A DNA stretch of 64,000 nt from Mycobacterium decipiens. Its GTDB lineage: Bacteria > Actinomycetota > Actinomycetes > Mycobacteriales > Mycobacteriaceae. The stretch spans positions 2,418,001 to 2,482,000 of the forward strand of contig NZ_OY970459.1 of assembly GCF_963853665.1 (NCBI RefSeq), given 5' to 3'. This document shows positions 20,028-29,000 of the stretch, one piece after another. The notes beneath the pieces are model-generated. The model was not told the DNA's origin, ran no database searches, and saw nothing but the letters and a program-made list of their open reading frames with translations. Each line of letters starts with the position of its first letter. Position 1 is the stretch's first letter. Both the position numbers and the translations under genes were made by a program.

Positions 20028-23000
20028 ATGGCAACCGTTGGAGATCCGACGGAGCGGGCAACGGGTTTTGCGATAGTCGGCTACGCGCTGCGCTTTCCGG
20101 GCGCTGCCGATGCGGACGAATTCTGGGATGTTCTGCGGCAAGGGCGCGATGCTGTGTCGGAGGTGCCCGGGGACCGGTGGGATGCCGAGGAATTCTTCGA
20201 CCCAGATCCCGGGGCGCCCGGAAAGATTGTGACTCGCCGGGCCGGCTTCATCGACGACGTCGTGGGGTTCGATGCACCGTTTTTCGGGCTGTCGGCGCGC
20301 GAGGTCATGTTGATGGACCCGCAGCATCGGCTGTTGCTGGAGACGGCGTGGCGGGCGCTGGAGCACTCCGGGACTGCGCCAATGGCTCTGGCGAACACCA
20401 AGACCGGTGTGTATGTGGGTTTGGGGACACATGACTACCTCGGAATGATGTCTGATGAGCTGGGTTACGCCGAGATCGAAGCCCATATGGCGATTGGGAC
20501 GTCGGCCGCCGCAGCAGCCGGCCGGATCAGTTATCGGCTTGGGCTGCAGGGCCCGGCGGTCACGGTCGATACGGCGTGCAGTTCTTCGTTGGTGGCCATC
20601 CATCAGGCGTGCCAAGCGCTGCGCTTGGGCGAGTGTGACCTCGCGCTGGCCGGCGGCGCGAATGTCCTGATCAGCCCGGGGACCATGATCACCTTTTCGC
20701 AGGCGCGGATGCTGGCTCCGGATGGGCGGTGCAAGACATTCGACGAGGCCGCCGATGGCTACGTGCGCGGCGAGGGTTGCGGTGTCGTCGTAGTGAAGCG
20801 GCTTGACGACGCGATCCGCGACGGTGATCGGATTCGGGCCCTGATTCGGGGCAGCGCGGTCAACCAGGACGGTGCATCGGGTGGTTTGACGGTGCCGAAC
20901 GGCGTCGCCCAGCAACGGGTTATCGCCGAGGCGCTGGAGCGTGCCGGTGTGGTGGCCGGCGACGTCGGATACCTGGAGGCGCACGGGACGGGGACATCGC
21001 TGGGCGATCCGATCGAAGTCCAGGCCGCGGCTGCGGTACTCGCCGACGGCCGCGATCCCGAACAGCCGCTGCTGATCGGATCGGTGAAGACAAATATCGG
21101 GCACCTGGAAGCGGCCGCGGGGATCGCGGGTCTCATCAAGGTCATTCTGTCGTTCGAGCACGAGCTATTGCCGAAGCACCTAAACTTTCGGAACCCGTCG
21201 CCGCACATTCCTTGGGACCGGCTTCCGGTGCGGGTCGTGGCGGAGGCCACCGCCTGGGAACGCAACGGTCGGCCTCGTATTGCGGGGGTCAGTTCGTTTG
21301 GGTTCTCCGGAACCAACGCGCACATCATCCTCGAGGAAGCACCTGATGAGGTAGCCCAGGTTGCTGCGCCACCAGATCTGTTGGACCAGCCCGAGAACCG
21401 ACGGTTCAGCGTGTTGCCACTATCGGCGCGCAGTCCGGCCGCATTGGTGGAGATCGCTGATCTATACCGCGATTGGTTGAGCGCGCATCCGGAGGCCACG
21501 TTGTCGGATGTGTGTTTCACCGCCGGGGTCGGGCGATCTCACCTCGAACACCGGGCCGCGTTGGTGGTGAATTCGACGGAATCGGCCATCGAGGTACTCG
21601 GTGCGCTCGCCGACGATCGCCCGGCACCGGGTTTGGTGCGGGGAGTGTGCGCTGACACGCCGAAGACGGCATGGTTGTTCCCGGGGCAAGGCAGCCAGTT
21701 CGCCGGTATGGCCCGGGAGCTATTCGAGACGGAGCCGGTGTTCGCCGAGACAATGACTCGGTGCGCGGCGGCGGTCGCCGAGGTGCTCGAAAGACCAATG
21801 TTGGACGTCATTTTCGATGCGGATAGCCCGGATAGCCAAGAAACCTTGCGGCAGACCTGCTACGCACAGCCCGCCTTGTTCGCGGTGGAGATGGGTCTGG
21901 CCCGGCTTTGGCAGTCGTGGGGCTTCGAACCCGACGTGGTGTTGGGCCACAGCGTCGGGCAGTATTCGGCGGCCTGCGTCGCGGGTGTGTTCGGTCTCGA
22001 GGACGGGGCGTTGTTGCTCGCCGAGCGCGGCCGCCTGTTCGGCAGTTTGCCCGCGGGCGGTCGGATGGTCGCGATCTTCGCCGCAGCCGATCGGGTCGAG
22101 AGCTTCACCGACGAGTTCCCGCGGCTGTCGGTGGCCGCCTACAACGGTGCCAATACCGTGCTGTCGGGACCCGCGCAGGATCTGGACGAGGTTGTGGCCG
22201 CGTTGATGGCCGACGGAGTTCGGTGTGACTGGCTGGATACCAGCCATGCTTTCCATTCGGCGCTGCTGGATCCGGCCCTCGACGAATTCGAGTCGTACAC
22301 GAACCGGTTCGATTTCGGTTCGCCGCAACGGATTCTGGTGTGCAACCGTACCGGCGCGGCTCTCGGCAGGAACGTGAAGTTGGATGGCCCCTATTGGCGC
22401 CGCCATGCGCGACAGCCGATCGAGTTCGCCAAAAGTGTGCGCACCTTAGCCGAGCTCGGCTGCGCGGTGCTGCTGGAGGTCGGTCCGCAACCTGTGCTCA
22501 CCGCAGCAGCCCTGCGGGCGTGGCCGGACCCGGCAACCGCGCCGCGGGCGATCGCGTCGCTGCGTCGAAACGCCGCCGACCACCGCCAGATCACCGAAGC
22601 CCTTGCTGACGCTTACATCGTCGGCCACGTGCCCGACTTCGGCGCGCTCCGCCAGGGACCGACGCACAAGCTCGATCTGCCCACCTATCCGTTCCAGCAT
22701 CGCCAGTACTGGTTCCGGGAGAAGCGGGTCCGGCCCACCCAGACCGCCAACCAGGCCGAAGCCATACGAACCGAAGCCGTCCGGCTCTTGGAGGACGGCC
22801 GGATCGAGGAACTTGCCGCGCTGCTCGACGGTGCGAGCGGCAACGAGCAGACCGTCGACGTGCTGACAAAGTTTGCCGCACAACACAACCAACAGCGTAA
22901 GGCCCAGTCCGTCGCGGACGCCCGCTACGAGATTCGCTGGGAGGAATCCGCTGCTGGGGCCGCAAGGGTCTTGGATGCGCAAGCCAGCGAGCGATTTGCC

Positions 23001-26000
23001 TGGCTCCTCATTGGCGATGACGCCGAGGTGGCCACGCCGTTGGTCGACGCGCTGACCGCACGCGGCCACCGGCACCAGATCCTCGCGCCGCCGGTTTCCG
23101 ATGCAGACGAGGAACGACTCGAAGTTGCATTGCGTGCTGCGGTGGCAGACGAACCGACGCTGCGCATCTTGTATCTTGCGGCCCTCAAAGATGCTGCGCC
23201 ATCGATGCGGTCGCTGTTGCGAATGCAACACCGAGTCCTGGGCGGGGCCAGGCACCTCTTCCGCGCCGCGGTTGCCGCTGAACTCCGAGCACCCATCTGG
23301 CTGATAACCCGCGGGGCGCAACGGGTCACCGGCGCGGACACCGTGTCGCCGGTGCAGTGCTGCCTGTGGGGGTTCGGTCGCGCTGCCTCGCTGGAACACC
23401 CACAACTGTGGGGCGGACTGGCAGATCTGTCCGCAGGCGGTGCCGACGATTGGTCGAGGTTGATCGACCAATTGACGGCAGCACCGCGCGGGGAAGATCA
23501 AGTCGCACTGCGGAATCAGACGGTCTATGTTCCACGGCTGACTCGGCGCGCGGGGCAACCGATCGCGACACCGCTGACGCTACGTGATGACGCAACATAT
23601 CTGGTGACCGGCGGGCTGGGTGCCCTCGGGCTGGAAATCGCCGGATATCTAGCGGCGCACGGTGCCCGGCATCTGGTGCTGACCGGTCGACGCCCGCCGA
23701 GCGATGCGGCACGGCAACGCATCGATGCGGTGCGCGAACAGTACGGCTGCGAATTGCGGGTCGTCGCCGCCGATGTTGCCAATCCGCACGACGTCGCTCG
23801 CCTGATGGCCACCCTGCAGTCCGAGTTGCCGTCGCTGGCCGGCATCGTTCACGCCGCGGGCGAGATCGCTACCACCCCGCTGCGCAGCTTGGACGACGCC
23901 GAAGTAGATCGAGTGTTCGCCGGGAAGGTCTGGGGCGCTTGGCATTTGAGCGAAGCCACCGCGGACATGGAACTGGATTTCTTTCTTGGCACCTCCTCGA
24001 TCGCCGCGGTATGGGGCAGCTTTGGCCAGACCGCTTATAGCGCGGCCAACGCCTTCCTCGACGGGTTGGCCTGGCGGCTGCGTGAGCAGGGCGTTCCCGG
24101 GATCAGCGTCAACTTCGGTCCGTGGTCGGCGGGCATGGCCGACCCCGACGCCCGCGCGCGACTGAACGAGCGGGGGGTCCGGACAATGTCACCCGCCGAT
24201 GCACTGGCGGGGATGGCCGACCTTATGGTCGGGTCTTCGGGACACGGGGTGGTGGCCCGGATCGACTGGGCCCGCTTCCTGCCGCTCTACCAGCAGGCGG
24301 GGAAGCGGTCATTCCTGGCGGAGTTGGAGCGCGAGGTGCCCGAGTCCGCGCCGGCACCGACACCATCTGGGACCACCCAATTGGCCGAGCAACTCACCCT
24401 CGCTCCGGCGCAGCAGCGGAAGAAGATTGTCTTGGACTACCTGCGCGATGCGGTGGCGGAGGTGACACGGATCGACGGGGCGGAAATCCGCGAGGAGGCC
24501 GGATTCTTCGACCTCGGCATGGATTCGCTGATGGCTGTCGAACTGCGGCGCCGGGTCGAGCGCGCAGTAGGCAGGGAGCTGCCGGTGACCCTCGCGATGG
24601 ACTATCCACGCCTGGTTGACGTGGCCGACTACCTGCTCGGCGATGTGCTCGGCCTCAGCAAGCAAGCACCGGCCGAGCCGGCCTTAATAACAACGGGACC
24701 AGCGGATGAGCCGATCGCGATCGTCGCGGTGGCCTGCCGCTTTCCGGGCTCGCCCGATCCCGACGCGTTTTGGGAGGTGCTGTCGGGCGGTGTCGATGCG
24801 ATCCGGGAAGTCCCGGAAGACCGTTTCGACATCGACGAGTATTACGACCCGGATCAAGAGACACCCGGCAAGACCTACACCCGCTGCGGCGGATTCCTCG
24901 ACGAGATCGACGGATTCGACCCGGAGTTCTTTGGTATTGCCCCACGCGAGGCCGTGTGGATGGATCCGCAGCAGCGGCTGATGCTGGAGATCGCGTGGGA
25001 GGGCCTGGAACGTGCCGGGTATTCGCCGGCGGCGTTGCGTGGCAGTCGAAGCGGCGTGTTTGTGGGGGTGGCCGCCAACGAGTACTCGCATCTGCTGTCC
25101 ACCGACTCGGTCGAGACCATCGAGGCCCATTTCATCACCGGTAATGCGCTCAATGCCATCGCGGGTCGGGTTGCTTTCGCGCTCGGACTGGAGGGACCGG
25201 CGCTGGCGGTGGACACCGCGTGCAGTTCGTCGCTGGTGGCCGTGCATCAAGCCTGTCAGGCGCTGCACGCCGGCGACTGCGATCTGGCGCTTGCCGGCGG
25301 GGTGAACGTCTTGTTGAGCCCGGCATCCATCGTTGCCGCGTCACGCGCCAAGATGCTTTCTCCCGACGGCCGATGCAAGACCTTCGACGCCGCTGCGGAC
25401 GGCTACGTGCGCAGTGAAGGATGCGGGATCTTGGTGCTCAAGAGGCTGAGCGATGCGGTCCGCGACAGCGACCGGATTTGCGCGGTCATCCGGGGCAGCG
25501 CGGTCAATCAGGACGGCGCTTCCAGTGGCTTGACGGTGCCCAACGGGGGTGCGCAGCAACGGCTTATCTCCGCGGCGTTGGCTCGCGCCGGTGTTGGCGG
25601 TCGCGACGTTGACTACCTCGAGGCGCACGGTACGGGCACCTCGCTGGGTGACCCGATCGAGGTGCAGGCGGCCGCGGCCGTCTACGGCGTCGGCCGCGAC
25701 TCGAACCGGCCGCTGCTGATCGGATCGGTGAAGACCAACATCGGTCATCTCGAGTCGGCAGCGGGGGTCGCCGGTCTGATCAAGGTCGTGTTGTCTTTGC
25801 AGCACGAAGTTCTGCCGCAGAACCTGCATTTCGAGAAGCCGTCCCCCCATATTGCGTGGGACTCGTTGCCGGTGCGGGTCGTGGACAAGGCAATTCCATG
25901 GCAGGCCAACGGCAGGCTGCGACGCGCCGGAGTAAGTTCCTTCGGGTTCACCGGCACGAACGCACACGTGCTGATCGAGGAGGCGCCACCACAAGCCGCG

Positions 26001-29000
26001 ACCGCCGACGAATACTCGGCACACGACGTCCTGGCTGACGTCACCGCGGTACCGGCGTCGGACGCCCCGGATGAACCGGTCAGCGTGCTGCCGCTGTCGG
26101 CGCGGTCACCGCAGGCGCTGGTGGCGTTAGCGCAAAGATATACGGCCTGGCTGGACGCACACCCAAAGGTCGATATCACCGATGTGTGCTTCACCGCCGG
26201 GGCCGGACGTTCGCATTTCGAACACCGGGCCGCGCTAGTCGTGGATTCGAGCGGGGGTGCTATTCAAGGGGCCCGCGAGCTATTGGCCGGGTTGGTCGAG
26301 AACCGACTGCGACCGGATGTGGTACGCGGCGAATGTGCCGACCCGCCGACTACGGCGTGGTTGTTCACCGGGCAGGGAAGCCAGTACCCGGGGATGGCGC
26401 GCGAGTTGTTCGAAGCCGAGCCGGTGTTCGCCGACACCGTGACGCGATGCGCGGAAGCGATGGAACCGATGCTGTCGCGTCCACTGTTGGCGGTGCTGTT
26501 CGGCACTGACGGGGACGTCAGCGGCGAGGCCGGAAAAGCACTGGGGCACACCTCTTTTGCGCAGCCCGCGCTGTTCGCCGTCGAGATGGGCCTGGCCCGG
26601 CTGTGGCAGTCGTGGGGCATCGAGCCCGACGTGGTGCTTGGGCACAGCGTGGGTCAGTATGCGGCGGCGTGTGTGGCCGACGTGTTCAGCCTTGAGGACG
26701 GGGCACGGTTGGTGGCCGAACGCGGCCGGTTGTTCGGCAGTCTGCCCGAGGGCGGGCGAATGGTCGCGGTCTTCGCCGATGCCAAGCAGGTGGAGGACGT
26801 CGCCGACAAATTCCCGCGGGTTTCGGTCGCTGCCTACAACGGCCGCAACACGGTGCTGTCGGGTCCGGGCGTGGATCTGGAACAGATCGTCGCCACGTGT
26901 ACCGATGACGGGATCCGCTGTTCCTGGCTGGACACCAGCCACGCCTTCCATTCCGAGTTGTTGGAGCCAGTGCTCGACGAATTCGAGTCGTATGCGGCGC
27001 GACTGCAGTTCGGCGTGCCGACCCGACCGCTGGTCTGCAACCGCACCGGCGCGGTGCTCACGGCGGCGACCCCGCTGAACGCGCAATACTGGCGGCGGCA
27101 TTCTCGCCAGCCGGTGCAGTTCGGCGAAAGCGTGCGCACCATGGCGGGGTTGGGGTGCTCGGTGTTGATGGAGATCGGTCCCCAGCCGATTCTGACCGCC
27201 GCTGCGGTGCAGGTCTGGCCGGAACACTCGGCCGCGCCGCGTGCGATCGTTTCGCTGCGCAAGGGTACTGATGCCCGACGTCAGATCGCGGAAGCGCTAG
27301 CTGCGGCCTATGTGGCCGGGCATCGGCTTGAGTTCGCTGCGCTGCACCATCAACCCCGCCGCAGACTCGAACTGCCGGCCTATCCGTTCCAGCGCCGTCG
27401 CTTCTGGCCTAAGACTTCCGGTATCGCCACCGAGGGGGCTGCAGTATCCGGAATCTTGGGTAGCGCGAAGGATCTCGCTTCCGGCGACGCCGTCTACACC
27501 AGCCGGCTGTCGGTCAAGTCGCAGCCGTGGCTGTCGGATCACGTCATCTATGGGACCGTTGTCGTTCCGGGTGCGACGTACGCGGCGATGGCCCTTGCCG
27601 CGGTCGGGACGCCGGCGCGGGTGCAAGACGTGTTCTTTTATGAACCGATCATCCTAAGCGACAAGAATTCTCGGGAGGTGCAGCTCACGTTGCATCCAGC
27701 CGACGACGGCAGCGGCGGCACGTTCCAGGTGCACAGCCGCCCATACGGTGTTCGTGATGCTGAGTGGTCGTTGAACGCCGATGGCAGGGTCATCACCGGC
27801 GGCACGGATGCTGGCGAAGAGCCGGCGCTGGCGGATTCCATCGATGTGACAATCGAGCGGTTGAGCCGTACGCGTCCGCAGCAGCTGTTCGACATCTTCG
27901 CCGACATGGAGCTGGCATGGGGGCCCACCTGGTCCACTTCGCTTAAATCGTTGTGGGTCGGTGATGGTGAGGCGGTCGGCGATATCGCCATCGGCGACGA
28001 ACTGGCCGAACAGCTCGGAAGCGAGCCGGTCCATCCGGTACTCCTGGACCTGTGCACCGGAATCGCTTTCCCGGCCTTCCCGGCGGTGCTGGCGGCGATC
28101 GAACACGGGGCAGCCGACCTGTTCTTGCCGTTACGGTACGGACAGGTGGTCCTGCCCGAGCCGATGCCCCGACGGTTCTATTGCCGGGCGAGGTGGCAGA
28201 CCGGCGGTCTCGACAACGAAACCCAGGTATTCGACCTCGATTTCGTGGATCGGGACGGTCGCCAGCTGGGCGGAATTCGCGAGTTCACGGTGAAACGCGC
28301 GCCTCGGGAGGCGTTGTTGCGCGGGCTCGGCGGCGACGCCACCCGGAACCTGTATACGCTCGGCTGGCAGGAGGTGCCGGCGCCGGCGTCAAGCAGTGAC
28401 ACCGGCGCGGCCGAGAACGCCAAGGGCACCTGGCTGATTGCCGGCTTTGACGAGCTGGCGGCCGACATGCCGGATTGCCTGCCGTTCAGCGGGGCCATGA
28501 ATCAAGCGGATCCGGAGCACTGGCAGCAGCTGCTCGCGCAGGCGCAGGAGCGCGGTGCACCGATCGGCGGCATCGTCTGGCGCAGCACCGGACAACCGCG
28601 CACAGAAGAGTCGAGCACTGAACTCGCCGCACGGCTGGAGACCGAGATCGGCAACCTGCTCTGCGGCGTGCACACCCTATTGGCCAACGAGAAGGTGAAG
28701 CTTCCGGGCGGATTGTGGATCGTTACCGAACGGGCGGTGGCGACCGAACCGGGCGAGCCGGTCGACCCCGGGCAGGCCACCCTTTGGGGGCTCGGGCGCA
28801 CCATCATCGCCGAGCAGCCGACTCTGCGCTGCAGGCTCGTCGACCACGACGGATCCGACGACGCCGTGCATTGGCTGGCGGGCCTCCTGCGCACACCCGG
28901 AACATTTGTCCAGGAGTCCGAACTCGCACGGCGACAAGGAAAGTTCCTGGTACCGCGGCTATTGCCATGGGCGCGCAGCGGTCATCTCGCGGTGCCGCGC